Positions 16,584 through 25,435 are shown, counted from the first letter of the stretch. The stretch is 64,000 bases of DNA from Neptunicoccus cionae (GCF_002860325.1 NZ_PKOJ01000001.1:124001-188000); one strand, 5' to 3'. The notes: a model not told the origin generated them from the letters alone. Translations and numbers: made by a program.

Positions 16584-16952
16584 TTATTTGAGTTTGATGG
16601 CGTATTCGCCGCCGGTCCCATGTACCGAGTCTTTCGGCACGATCACGATAGTTTCTGTACCTTCCGGTATCTCAATCCCGCTCAAGGATCGGGTGAAGGG
16701 CTGCTCCTCTACGTGAGGATGGGTTAGCACCCGATACCCGAGCTCGGTTCCGTCCGGCAGGTAAACGCCCCATCCGTCCGCGTAATGGTCCCATCCAGTG
16801 TCGTCGTGGCGAAGCGTGACGGTCACGGTCCACGTGTTGCCGGTTCGGTTAAGCTCTGCGTGTTCGACAACGGCCGTGTCAGCAGAGGCCGCGACGCCTG
16901 ACCCTGCGAATATCACGAATGCCAATCCGAGAGAATTTCTTGTCTGTTTCAT
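16584..16952 (-). CDS. Exported hypothetical protein
   Basis: A 122-residue protein with a signal peptide (about 1-25, ending GVAASA) and a beta-rich mature part. I do not recognise the family. Segments such as TWTVTVTLRHDDTGWDHYAD and GVYLPDGTELGYRVLTHPH suggest a small immunoglobulin- or transthyretin-like sandwich in the periplasm or outside. The ATG at 16952 is chosen because the signal peptide begins there; the longer frame would add 53 unlikely residues. The RTX gene ends 70 bases upstream on the same strand, so the two could be co-transcribed. Confidence 0.68.
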   Translation of the reverse strand: MKQTRNSLGLAFVIFAGSGVAASADTAVVEHAELNRTGNTWTVTVTLRHDDTGWDHYADGWGVYLPDGTELGYRVLTHPHVEEQPFTRSLSGIEIPEGTETIVIVPKDSVHGTGGEYAIKLK

Positions 16953-17022
16953 TTCAGTTCTTTCGCCCGTAACCCAGTATTCATAAAAATTTGCAGCGAT
17001 TTTCCGCAAAAAGGCAGCCTGC

Positions 17023-19422
17023 TCAAAGGATGAAGTTTTCCTCCCCCAGAGTAGCAGGTTCCACATCCGGTAGTATAATCCTATCGCCGCTGCTGCCTCC
17101 TGCAAAAGCATAAAGTTCGATCACAGATGCCCAGCTTTGATCGGACAGATAGTCCCTCAACTCGGCCCAGTCGATATGAAACGCAGAGAGATCAATCCGA
17201 TCCAGTGCGGCATCGAAATCGTGGATATAATCCCGGCCCGAAGCAGCGGAAAAGACGAAAATATCTCCGTCACTGTCGCCTGCGTAGCCACCTCCCCAAA
17301 GGTTATCGTTTCCTTCACCGCCATCGAGCCTGTCTGCCCCCAGACCCCCGAATATCCTGTCTGCATCGCTGCCACCCCATATCAGATCATCGCCACCTTC
17401 CCCAAGCAATTCGTCCTTATCACTCCCCCCGTATAAGTAATCCGCACCAGTGCCAGCGCTGATTTTGTCCGCTCCGCTCTCGCCGGTGATATAGTCCCGT
17501 CCCCGCCCCCCTTCCAATCGGTCACCGCCGTCCCCGCCCCACAGACGGTCCGCACCGGCGCCACCAAAGACCTTGTCGTGACCGGCACCGCCGTAAAGTT
17601 CATCATCTCCAGCACCGCCGCGCAAAATGTCCTCTCCGATACCTTGCGCCTGCACGCTTGGATTTCGCAGATAAAAGGATGCATCCGGGTCGCGGTCTGC
17701 GAATAAATTGGCCCCGTGTGGATCAATCGCGCCATCGTCGTAGCCGGTTGTTCCGGTTGTTCCCCGCAAGCGGACGAAAGCAGCGCCTGCGTCACTATCA
17801 GTGTGCAGTTGGTAGATTCCGGTCCGATCCTCCACATCTGCACTGAAAAAGAGATCGCCCTCCCCGTTCATAAAAACTGAAGAGACCGTCCCGACCGGCA
17901 TTCCCTTTTCAAAACCCTCCGGTGTCAGCGTCCGGTTAATTTCAAGTGAGGTGACAGTCGGGTATCCTCCGGCCTCAAGTGGTTCCAAGTCGATACGCAG
18001 CAACCGGCCATTGGTGCCGGAGGAGGCCGGTGCGACCACGCCGAACCATAGATTTTCGGTGGCGCTGTAGGTCAAATCCTGCAACTCCCAAGGAAAGAGT
18101 TCGCGGGGCAAGTCAAAATGTTTTCCCACCGGATTCCCGAACGCGTTGAAGTTATCTACCTCCACTTTGGTAATCCGGTTCAGGCGATCATCGAATATCC
18201 AGAGGTTGCCACTCCCGTCAAAGTCACCCGCCACACCCGTCGAGCCGGTGGCACCGGCACGGAAAACCATCCCTTTCGCGTCAAATATCACGAGATCGCC
18301 TGCGTTTACGATCTTACCACGATCATCAACACCTTTACCTTCGGCGATACCATAAATCAGGTCGTTAAGCCCGTTGTATCCCAATGCACCAACGGGAAAT
18401 CCCGCAGCATCGCCTATCGGAATCGTAGCGTCCCCGTTGCCATCATAACGTGCGAGTTGCCCGTTTTTAACGTAGAACAGCCCCGTCTGCCCCGAGGCAA
18501 TGGCCGACACCTCTATTAACTTCCCGTTAATCCTGATTGCTGAATCATAGTAGAACACCGGTTGGTCACTATGGATTTCCGGCCCGTCCCGCGGCGTAGT
18601 TTCGAATTCCTTGAATAGAAGTGCGCCTGTTTTCCCATCTCCAACAACAGAGATCACATGGGTTTTATATGTGCTGCTATCCGCTTCAAACCGGCCCAGA
18701 CGTTCCCCGTTCCAGAAGACTGCAACGCCGCCTGCACCGCTGGTCGGATTGGCCGCCAGATCGAATGAGATTTGATAGTGAACACCCTTTTCAATCGCAA
18801 GGGTCTGGACCATGCGCGCATTGCCAGCGGTGTGTGAAACCTTCCAGTTCGCGCCTGCTTCATATCCCGCAAAACCGGTCGCATTCTCGTCGGAAGCCGA
18901 GGCCAGCAACAGGTTTTCCCCCGATCCGTCTCCGTAAACAAGATCATCACCGGCGCCGGAATAGATCCGGTCATTCCCGTCGCCACCTTCTACGCGATCC
19001 CCCCCGTCGCCGAGATGCAACAGGTCATCGCCCATTCCGCCATAGACAAAATCATCGCCCGAACCGGCCTTTAGCCGGTCCTTGCCTCCATTGCCGTACA
19101 AAAGGTCATGACCGCCCTTCGCCAGCACAAGATCACTGCCCGCACCGGCGGCAATCAGATCATTCAAAGCCAACAAACCGGCATCTGTCCGTTCAAACAA
19201 CCTTTGGACGTAGGTCCACGACCCGCCTTTGTAGGACCAGCCTTTTGTGAACAAGTCAAACGCAGCAACACCGATGGTGTTTTCCGAAATTGCAAGGGAG
19301 CTTTCCGGCCCGTCTGAAATCAAATCCCGCGGGTTGGATCCGTAAAGGGTATCATCTCTCCGCGTGCCCGACGTTTGGACGCCATCCACCACCCGGTGCA
19401 AAACCGGCCCTTCGCTTACCAT
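17023..19422 (-). CDS. Secreted RTX calcium-binding repeat protein
   Basis: A 799-residue protein with two blocks of glycine-aspartate nonapeptides of the GGxGxDxLx type: residues about 95-185 and about 595-725. A 400-residue middle part has strands and GD-rich loops resembling a beta-propeller (motifs AGDFDGSGNLWIFDD and DLTYSATENLWFGVVAP). There is no N-terminal signal peptide. The hydrophobic C-terminus, LGEENFIL, fits uncleaved type I secretion. The gene has GAGGAG before its ATG. No protease, lipase or cyclolysin motif was seen. The export ABC transporter is not in this window. The protein folds outside the cell when calcium is bound. Confidence 0.88.
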   Translation of the reverse strand: MVSEGPVLHRVVDGVQTSGTRRDDTLYGSNPRDLISDGPESSLAISENTIGVAAFDLFTKGWSYKGGSWTYVQRLFERTDAGLLALNDLIAAGAGSDLVLAKGGHDLLYGNGGKDRLKAGSGDDFVYGGMGDDLLHLGDGGDRVEGGDGNDRIYSGAGDDLVYGDGSGENLLLASASDENATGFAGYEAGANWKVSHTAGNARMVQTLAIEKGVHYQISFDLAANPTSGAGGVAVFWNGERLGRFEADSSTYKTHVISVVGDGKTGALLFKEFETTPRDGPEIHSDQPVFYYDSAIRINGKLIEVSAIASGQTGLFYVKNGQLARYDGNGDATIPIGDAAGFPVGALGYNGLNDLIYGIAEGKGVDDRGKIVNAGDLVIFDAKGMVFRAGATGSTGVAGDFDGSGNLWIFDDRLNRITKVEVDNFNAFGNPVGKHFDLPRELFPWELQDLTYSATENLWFGVVAPASSGTNGRLLRIDLEPLEAGGYPTVTSLEINRTLTPEGFEKGMPVGTVSSVFMNGEGDLFFSADVEDRTGIYQLHTDSDAGAAFVRLRGTTGTTGYDDGAIDPHGANLFADRDPDASFYLRNPSVQAQGIGEDILRGGAGDDELYGGAGHDKVFGGAGADRLWGGDGGDRLEGGRGRDYITGESGADKISAGTGADYLYGGSDKDELLGEGGDDLIWGGSDADRIFGGLGADRLDGGEGNDNLWGGGYAGDSDGDIFVFSAASGRDYIHDFDAALDRIDLSAFHIDWAELRDYLSDQSWASVIELYAFAGGSSGDRIILPDVEPATLGEENFIL

Positions 19423-19724
19423 TGAAATCGCTCCTCACCATAAGGTCTGGAGCGAAGGGATAACTGGAAAGTCTGAACGAAGCGGTAAGGTCCGAGCCGG
19501 AACTACACAGGATTTGAACCGTATTTTACCATTTCATGTGTGGAAATATCACGATTTTAACAGATTACCGCCGCTAAAGCAGGCAGAAAGCCCAGCGCCC
19601 CTTCCCCTTAAGCTCTTTTCCAGTTATGAGGCCGCGTCCCTTCGGGGACTTGTCCAATCAAGTACGATGTGCGCCATAGGACAGTTGTTCAGGGGCACAG
19701 CGTCAAAACCTAGGAGATATACAC
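19423..19724. other. Intergenic region upstream of asd
   Basis: 302 bases between the divergent RTX and asd genes. It must carry both promoters. A GGAAC-N16-CGTA match at 19499-19523 resembles an EcfG site but misses the CGTT element by one base. GTCCC/GGGAC around 19640 is a short hairpin. No gene was recognised. Confidence 0.4.
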
Positions 19725-20747
19725 ATGGGCTACCGTGTTGTTGTCGTAGGCGCCACTGGCAATGTGGGCCGCGAAATGCTGAATATTCTGGCCGAGCGCC
19801 AGTTCCCCGTAGACGAACTTGCCGTTCTTGCATCGCGCAAGAGCAAGGGAACGGAGTGCAGCTTTGGCGACAAGACGGTTAAGACGGAAGACCTGGACAC
19901 TTTCGACTTTACCGGCTGGGATATCGCCCTGTTTGCTGTAGGCTCTGAAGCGACCAAAAAATACGCGCCGATCGCTGCGAAAGCCGGTTGTGTGGTGATC
20001 GACAACTCGTCGCTCTACCGCTACGACCCTGACGTGCCGCTGATCGTGCCGGAATGTAACCCCGACGCGATTGAGCAGTATTCCAAGAAGAACATCATCG
20101 CCAACCCGAACTGTTCGACCGCACAGATGGTTGTGGCGCTGAAGCCTTTGCACGACCGTGCCAAAATCAAACGGGTTGTTGTTTCCACTTACCAGTCCGT
20201 ATCCGGTTCCGGCAAGGAAGCGATGGACGAGCTGTGGAACCAGACCAAGGGCATGTATGTTCCGGGTCAGGAAGTCGCGCCTTCCGTCTATCCGAAAGAA
20301 ATCGCGTTTAACGTAATCCCGCACATCGACGTGTTTCTGGATTCCGGCGATACCAAGGAAGAATGGAAAATGGTTGCCGAAACCAAAAAGATCGTCGATC
20401 CGGCGATTAAGGTTACAGCGACCTGTGTGCGTGTTCCCGTATTCGTGGGTCACTCTGAATCGATCAACATCGAATTCGAAGACTATCTCGACGAAGACGA
20501 AGCCCGCGAAATCCTGCGTGAAGCGCCTGGCATCATGGTTGTGGATAAACGCGAAGACGGCGGGTACATCACACCTAAAGAGTGTGTCGGCGAGTTTGCC
20601 ACTTACATTTCGCGCATTCGGCAAGACAGCACGATCGACAACGGAATCAACCTGTGGTGTGTGTCTGACAACCTGCGCAAGGGCGCTGCCCTGAACGCAG
20701 TCCAGATCGCTGAATTGCTGGGCCGCCGGATTCTGAAAAAAGGCTAA
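19725..20747 (+). CDS. asd: Aspartate-semialdehyde dehydrogenase
   Basis: Reduces aspartyl phosphate to aspartate semialdehyde with NADPH, the branch point to lysine/diaminopimelate, threonine, methionine and ectoine. At 340 residues it has the normal length. The cofactor motif GATGNVGREML is at 9-19, the catalytic Cys130 sits in NPNCST, and a later GHSESINIEF block is conserved. It supplies the precursor for the ectoine operon at the right end of this window, though the two are 40 kb apart. AGGAG lies before the ATG, and a terminator follows. Confidence 0.97.
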   Translation: MGYRVVVVGATGNVGREMLNILAERQFPVDELAVLASRKSKGTECSFGDKTVKTEDLDTFDFTGWDIALFAVGSEATKKYAPIAAKAGCVVIDNSSLYRYDPDVPLIVPECNPDAIEQYSKKNIIANPNCSTAQMVVALKPLHDRAKIKRVVVSTYQSVSGSGKEAMDELWNQTKGMYVPGQEVAPSVYPKEIAFNVIPHIDVFLDSGDTKEEWKMVAETKKIVDPAIKVTATCVRVPVFVGHSESINIEFEDYLDEDEAREILREAPGIMVVDKREDGGYITPKECVGEFATYISRIRQDSTIDNGINLWCVSDNLRKGAALNAVQIAELLGRRILKKG

Positions 20748-20778
20748 CCGATACGGTAAATCGTAACGGCAAAAATCG

Positions 20779-20811
20779 AGCCTTCGATTCTACGGGAATC
20801 GGGGGCTTTTT
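20779..20811 (+). terminator. Rho-independent terminator after asd
   Basis: Interrupted stem AGCC..CGATTC / GAATCG..GGCT with a 4-base loop, preceded by an A-run and followed by TTTTTA. Confidence 0.75.
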
Positions 20812-21105
20812 ACTGTGGTTTTGGCTATTTTGGAACGCGCACCCGCTCCGATTCCATATCCGTATTCATTCGCAGCACGTCCACATGCGACTTTATTGAA
20901 CCAGTGTTGCAGCAATATTATCACATATCCCTTTTTCGATCATGTTTGATATCAGGCACTTGCCGGAATCGCCTTAAAAGTGCGTTACGAATTAAATGCC
21001 ACAAAAATGCCTCATTTGGAGAATTCGCCCATTCACAGTAAATTGAGGACGTCGGGAGCAACGGGAATTGATGGATTGCTTCCGAACTACATAAGGAAAT
21101 CTGCT
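20812..21105. other. Intergenic region and leader of the first small secreted-protein gene
   Basis: About 290 bases, AT-rich around 20900-21000. The last 100 bases align with the leader of the paralogue at 21929 and include the shared stem-loop listed at 21052-21085. No gene was recognised. Confidence 0.5.
21052..21085 (+). promoter_or_regulatory. Leader stem-loop A of paralogous secreted-protein genes
   Basis: TCGGGAGCAA pairs with TTGCTTCCGA across a 14-base loop CGGGAATTGATGGA, giving ten pairs of which the fifth is G-U. It ends 20 bases before the start codon. The paralogue carries the same structure (21872-21906) with compatible substitutions, which supports an RNA element. Its role is unknown. 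Confidence 0.5.
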
Positions 21106-21522
21106 ATGAAGTTCTCCTACCTGCCTCTTGCTTTCGTTCTTGTGACAGCGCCATTTTCGGGCGCCCCGAGCCTCGCCGACAGCGGCGAAGGAAAGATAAA
21201 ACCGGCGCAGCTTATCAACGCTGCCGGCAACCCGATTACGCTGTCTGTACTTCCTGGCTTATGCTCCAATTTTGTTGCGGAATTGGCAGAGCAAGCGAAA
21301 TCCACGACCGGCATCACTGTATTTTCCATCGCGACCAAACGCATTACATCCAAACGGCAAAGCTGTGAGGAAAAAGGCGTGCCTCGCACAATCACAACTG
21401 CAAAAGGCCCGATTTATTCCGAGGCCCGAGGCGCATCTCTTGCGGCTTGTAATGCAGCCCGTGACAGAAAAACTGAAGATGCCTGCGTTGCGGTGGCTCA
21501 CACGGTCCCTGTCAAACAATAG
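21106..21522 (+). CDS. Small secreted protein, paralogue A
   Basis: A 138-residue protein with a signal peptide (about 1-24, ending PSLAD) and four cysteines in the mature part that may form two disulfides. I do not recognise a named family. It is a diverged paralogue of the protein at 21929: both have a GLC segment near the mature N-terminus and a C-terminal block with ACNAARDRKTEDACVAVAHT here versus TCNATRGAHGSCFVIGTL there. The ATG at 21106 follows AAGGAAAT. It ends at a strong terminator, so it is a single-gene unit. Function unknown; extracytoplasmic. Confidence 0.68.
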   Translation: MKFSYLPLAFVLVTAPFSGAPSLADSGEGKIKPAQLINAAGNPITLSVLPGLCSNFVAELAEQAKSTTGITVFSIATKRITSKRQSCEEKGVPRTITTAKGPIYSEARGASLAACNAARDRKTEDACVAVAHTVPVKQ

Positions 21523-21545
21523 TAATTTACATAAACTATGAACTA

Positions 21546-21580
21546 AGCCCCGCGTGTTACAGCACGCGGGGCTTTATTTT
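21546..21580 (+). terminator. Rho-independent terminator after secreted protein A
   Basis: 11-bp stem AGCCCCGCGTG with exact complement, 6-base loop, then TTATTTTTT. Confidence 0.93.
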
Positions 21581-21928
21581 TTCCGCTATGTTAGCGAATG
21601 AAAATCACACTTCGGCCGAAACCAACCAGCCCTGCGAAACTATCATTTTTGCGACAAACTTAACCCACGGCACAAGAGCAGCAGAAATCAGGAATTTTCG
21701 GGGAAAAACGACTCAATTTCAGTGTGCCCGTGCCCCTGAAATGCCCTCAAACCCCTTTGTTACAAGGGCGATCACGACTTTATTGGAACAAAAACATGGC
21801 CTTCCAAAATTCTCGGGTTCGACTGAAAAAAAATGTTGTTTGGACAGCGGATTGGCCCTAATTCAACGCAATCGGAAGCGACAGGAATTAACGGATTGCT
21901 CTCCGATTTATCTCAGGAAAAACCGAAA
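21581..21928. other. Intergenic region and leader of the second small secreted-protein gene
   Basis: About 350 bases. The right-hand 100 bases are homologous to the region upstream of 21106, including the stem-loop at 21872-21906. The left part shows no gene, repeat or recognised promoter. Confidence 0.5.
21872..21906 (+). promoter_or_regulatory. Leader stem-loop B of paralogous secreted-protein genes
   Basis: TCGGAAGCGA pairs with TTGCTCTCCGA across the 14-base loop CAGGAATTAACGGA, ten pairs with one bulged C. The ninth pair is G-U here and A-U in element A, while the fifth is A-U here and G-U in A. It ends 22 bases before the start codon. Confidence 0.5.
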
Positions 21929-22291
21929 ATGAACGTATATCGTTTCACAGCTTTCGCAGCCGTGGCTGCGTCCGTTCTCGCTATGCCAGTTTCTGGTGTA
22001 CAAGCTGCCTCTCGTGACAAACTCTACCTCACAGTTCCAAAAGGCCTGTGCGCGAAAGAAGTTTCCGATCTGGCAGCAGAATCCGTAACAAAACCCGCGT
22101 TCACAGTTTATGCGGCTCCGCGTGTTCGCTCGGCCAAGAAACTGGATTGTGACCAGCCTGGTCCTGAAGTCACCGTGGCAGCCTCCTCTTCCACCGATCT
22201 CAAGCTGGCCCGTAAAACTGCGCTTGCCACCTGTAACGCGACCCGGGGCGCGCATGGCAGCTGCTTCGTGATTGGCACCCTGCGCAACTGA
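21929..22291 (+). CDS. Small secreted protein, paralogue B
   Basis: A 120-residue protein with a signal peptide (about 1-26, ending GVQAA). The mature part has cysteines in GLCAKEV, LDCDQPG, ATCNATR and SCFVIG, matching the cysteine layout of paralogue A. The overall similarity is weak but consistent, and the shared leader argues for tandem duplication. The ATG at 21929 follows CAGGAAAA. Function unknown; probably periplasmic or released. Confidence 0.66.
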   Translation: MNVYRFTAFAAVAASVLAMPVSGVQAASRDKLYLTVPKGLCAKEVSDLAAESVTKPAFTVYAAPRVRSAKKLDCDQPGPEVTVAASSSTDLKLARKTALATCNATRGAHGSCFVIGTLRN

Positions 22292-22322
22292 TTAATACCG
22301 CCCACTGCCTCTGACAGTCTTG

Positions 22323-22352
22323 CCCCGCCTGCCCCACAGGCGGGGTCTTTTG
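22323..22352 (+). terminator. Rho-independent terminator after secreted protein B
   Basis: 9-bp stem CCCCGCCTG with exact complement and 5-base loop, followed by TCTTTTGTTT. Confidence 0.88.
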
Positions 22353-22375
22353 TTTACAGGGGTCTTTTGTTTACA
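22342..22375 (+). repeat. 17-bp perfect tandem duplication covering the terminator tail
   Basis: GGGGTCTTTTGTTTACA occurs twice head to tail (22342-22358 and 22359-22375). The unit starts in the 3' arm of the terminator hairpin, so the second copy repeats the T-rich tail without the stem. Confidence 0.9.
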
Positions 22376-22464
22376 ACTGTGATGTCCAATTCTGCGCTGC
22401 GGCTTGAGTTTCGCCTTCACCAACATAGATTGGATAACAGTCACCTCAACGAACGGGATTGAAT

Positions 22465-24147
22465 ATGAAACCAATTTTAGCAGCATTGTTCGCAACAACA
22501 GCTTTACCTGCCTTCGCTGATACGCTTGTCCTGAATACAAAGGTGACAGAGGCTTTAATCACGGGACAGGGCGGTATAATCACGTATTCCGCGCCCGCTA
22601 CCTTATCGCCGGGCACCCACAGCCTGATCGCTTACCTGCCATTTGGCGGCTACGAAAACGCTGTGCCCGAGGTGGCTTTCAACGGGGCTACAGGCATCCG
22701 GATAATCTCTCAATCCGCTGCGAATTTTCATGCGCCCCCTATCCGCCGCGCGCCATCTGCCGGTTTGCAGGTTGCGATTGATGCACGTGACAAGGCACGC
22801 GCGTCCCTACGGGCCTTTGAAGAAAGTTATGAAGAAAATCAGGCGTCTTTGCTGGCGGCTGAATTGAAATTACAACTTGTGCGTAGCACCGCCGAGACCG
22901 GGCTGGCCGGTCAGCAGGACGCGATACAGGCAGACCAACTCACCGCTGTTGCCGACGCCATCGGAGAAACCGCACGGGCCGCCCAACAGCGTATTGCCGC
23001 GATCAAAACGGAACTGGAATCGATGGAGCCGCAAAGAAAGGCTTTGCAGGATGACCTTGCCCATGCGGAAGAGATTGTAGAGCGTTTACAGCCCCGAAGC
23101 CACGAACAGATCCGCCAGATAACCACGCGGATCGAAGTGAGCGAACCCCAATCCGTAACGGTAGAATATGACAACCTCCAGCCCGCTTACTGGCAACCGA
23201 CATACAGTGCAGACCTGACACAAACTGGCGCGAAGGGTACGCTCGAACTGCACCGTTCGGCAAAAGTCTCGGTGTTTCGGGAAGGGGAAAAGCCGCTCCA
23301 CGACTGGGATAACGTCAAGATCACCTTGTCTACAGCCAACCTGAGGGACAGCACGGGAACAGTTATCCCTTACCCCGATCTGAAACGTTTGGTGGATGAA
23401 GTACAGGCCCGCAAATCTGCCTCAGTCAGGGCCGAATACGACAGCAGCGCGATGCGTATGGATGCGCCCGCCCCAGCGCCGATGGTCGAAGTGGCCGAGG
23501 AACAACCCGCGGGTGCAAGTTTCGCGGGACAAACGCTCCTGTTCGATCTCGGTGGCGGTCACAGTCTGGACTGGGGCTCGGCGACAAGCACCTTTAACAT
23601 CGATACGCTGGTTTTCCCTGCCGATCTTTACGGTATGGCGAATGCGGCACGGGACGAGAATGCGTTCCTGTATACCGATCTGGAGAATGATACAGGCGCG
23701 ATCCTTCTTGCCGGTCAGGTGGATCTATCCCGCGACGGTACGCCGATTGGCACCACATATCTGCCACGGCTCAGCCCCAACCAGACAGAACCGATCGGAC
23801 TGGGGCCGCTCTATGGAATCCGCCTGCAACGGGATGTTCTGGGGGTCGCCGAAGGGGACAGCGGCTTCATCGCTTCCAAGTCCGAAATCAATCAATCCTA
23901 CCGAACCACGCTGTATTCCGCACTGGATTACAACATGCCGGTCAAACTGCTGGATGTCGTACCCACGTCCGAGGATGAAGATCTGAACATCCGCCTGCAA
24001 GCCACCCCTGCACCGGATGAACTCAACCGCGATGGCAAACGCGGGGTTCTGGTCTGGGATCTGGACCTAGAAGCAGGGACGTCCCAAGAAGTTCTGTTCG
24101 GGTACCGGATGAAGTGGCCGGTGGGCAAAATGCCGGTAGGGCGCTGA
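22465..24147 (+). CDS. DUF4139 domain exported protein (mucoidy inhibitor MuiA-like)
   Basis: A 560-residue protein with a signal peptide (about 1-19, ending PAFAD). An N-terminal beta domain (20-90) is followed by a long coiled-coil of charged helices (about 95-215). The DUF4139-type beta region, from VTVEYDNLQPAYWQPTYSADL to the end, is typical of the MuiA-like family. The ATG at 22465 is chosen over a TTG two codons earlier. Function unknown; the protein should be periplasmic or attached to the envelope. It is a single gene closed by a bidirectional terminator. Confidence 0.8.
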   Translation: MKPILAALFATTALPAFADTLVLNTKVTEALITGQGGIITYSAPATLSPGTHSLIAYLPFGGYENAVPEVAFNGATGIRIISQSAANFHAPPIRRAPSAGLQVAIDARDKARASLRAFEESYEENQASLLAAELKLQLVRSTAETGLAGQQDAIQADQLTAVADAIGETARAAQQRIAAIKTELESMEPQRKALQDDLAHAEEIVERLQPRSHEQIRQITTRIEVSEPQSVTVEYDNLQPAYWQPTYSADLTQTGAKGTLELHRSAKVSVFREGEKPLHDWDNVKITLSTANLRDSTGTVIPYPDLKRLVDEVQARKSASVRAEYDSSAMRMDAPAPAPMVEVAEEQPAGASFAGQTLLFDLGGGHSLDWGSATSTFNIDTLVFPADLYGMANAARDENAFLYTDLENDTGAILLAGQVDLSRDGTPIGTTYLPRLSPNQTEPIGLGPLYGIRLQRDVLGVAEGDSGFIASKSEINQSYRTTLYSALDYNMPVKLLDVVPTSEDEDLNIRLQATPAPDELNRDGKRGVLVWDLDLEAGTSQEVLFGYRMKWPVGKMPVGR

Positions 24148-24170
24148 TCCCGCAATGCCGTTCCAAAAAA

Positions 24171-24200
24171 AGCGACCTTCCAGATGGAAGGTCGCTTTTC
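24171..24200. terminator. Bidirectional terminator between DUF4139 and carbonic anhydrase genes
   Basis: 11-bp stem AGCGACCTTCC with complement, 4-base loop AGAT, A-run before and TTTT after. Confidence 0.9.
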
Positions 24201-24235
24201 TAATACGCTAACAGATGCCCCGAGGGCACGCAGAA

Positions 24236-24889
24236 TTAAATCTCGACGAACTGTCCCAGCGACGGATCATAGTGGGAAAGTTCACCACTTTTGATGTTGA
24301 CTGAAATACCGTGGAGCGTCAGGTCCTCTGCCTCGACACGTTCCCGCACAAAGGGGAAGGTCATCAGGTTTTCCAGAGAGACCAGCACACTCTGACGCTC
24401 AAGTTCCTTAACCTGCTCTTCCTCTTTCTCGGAAGACTTCACAGCCCGTTCGAAACCGGGGCGAAGGATGTCCATCCAGCGACCGACAAAGCTGGTATCT
24501 TCCTCCAGCTCCGGCGCCTGTCCGGAACACATTGCATGGCATCCCGCAACGCCACCGCACTGGGTGTGGCCCATAATGATCACATTAACCACACGCAGGG
24601 TGTTCACTGCATATTCGATCGCAGCGGAAGTGCCGTGGTAATCGCGGTTCGGTTCATAAGGGGGCACAAGATTTGCGATGTTCCGGTGAATAAAGAATTC
24701 ACCCGTATCCGCACCAAACAGAGAAGTCGCATTCACACGACTGTCGCAACAGGAAATAATCAGGCCACGGGGATGCTGACCTTCATCGGCCAGTTTCATA
24801 TACCATGACTTGTTTTCCGAATAGGTCGTTGCACGCCAGCCCTGATAACGCTTGACGAGGGAATTTGGTAACGGTTTTGCAAAATCCAT
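24236..24889 (-). CDS. Beta-class carbonic anhydrase
   Basis: Interconverts CO2 and bicarbonate with a zinc centre. In 217 residues, the zinc ligands are C47 (in ISCCDSRVN, the CxDSR motif with the D49-R51 dyad), H108 and C111 (IMGHTQCGGVAGC). The length and motif spacing are normal for the beta class. AGGAG lies before the ATG. Monocistronic, no signal peptide, so cytosolic. Confidence 0.95.
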   Translation of the reverse strand: MDFAKPLPNSLVKRYQGWRATTYSENKSWYMKLADEGQHPRGLIISCCDSRVNATSLFGADTGEFFIHRNIANLVPPYEPNRDYHGTSAAIEYAVNTLRVVNVIIMGHTQCGGVAGCHAMCSGQAPELEEDTSFVGRWMDILRPGFERAVKSSEKEEEQVKELERQSVLVSLENLMTFPFVRERVEAEDLTLHGISVNIKSGELSHYDPSLGQFVEI

Positions 24890-25030
24890 TGCGCGGAACT
24901 CCTGTGGTTTGGCACCTTTTGCTAAACTTTAGGCCAAATTACAACCATTTCAATTTTAGCAGGTAAGATTTTGGAAACGTCTCCATCCTAGCTTCCGAGC
25001 CGGGGACAAAGAGATGAAAGTGGGACAAAA

Positions 25031-25435
25031 ATGACGTTTACATTGCAAAAAAGAGATAAGGTAGAACGCTTGCGGCTTATCGAAAAAGCTGCTGTTGAAA
25101 CCCGTGCTATCGCGACATTGCAAACGAACCTCGGGAAGGGGCAAAGCCGCGAGGTGGTGGAGCGGGCAGCTTGCGAGGTATCGGATCGTTTGAACGGGCT
25201 GGAAACGGCGTTGTCTAATGGTGATCTCGCAAGGGCGGCCAGGCTCAGCAACAGACTTATCGCAATTAGCAAACAGATCGGCCTGATCAGCTTTGCACAG
25301 GTCGCCGGTGATCTTGTAGGCGCGATACGCAACGACGATTTCGTCGCAATTGCATCAATCAGCCGACGCCTGATCCGGCAGGCCGACGCCACCCTTTTAA
25401 AGGCGCTGGACTATGTAAACGATCAACCGTCCTAA
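25031..25435 (+). CDS. All-helical hypothetical protein
   Basis: A 134-residue soluble protein predicted as a bundle of amphipathic helices. The C-terminal half, LSNRLIAISKQIGLISFAQV and onward, has the spacing of an Hpt-like four-helix bundle. No histidine lies at the expected place, so it cannot be a phosphotransfer protein. I do not recognise the family. It is divergent from the carbonic anhydrase gene and convergent with the asparaginase gene. The ATG at 25031 follows a purine-rich AAAGTGGGACAAAA. Confidence 0.62.
   Translation: MTFTLQKRDKVERLRLIEKAAVETRAIATLQTNLGKGQSREVVERAACEVSDRLNGLETALSNGDLARAARLSNRLIAISKQIGLISFAQVAGDLVGAIRNDDFVAIASISRRLIRQADATLLKALDYVNDQPS

Noticed and set aside
19499-19523. 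EcfG-like GGAAC-N16-CGTA upstream of asd
   Set aside because: The -10 element has a mismatch, the site is 200 bases from the gene, and asd is a housekeeping gene. Not enough for a call.
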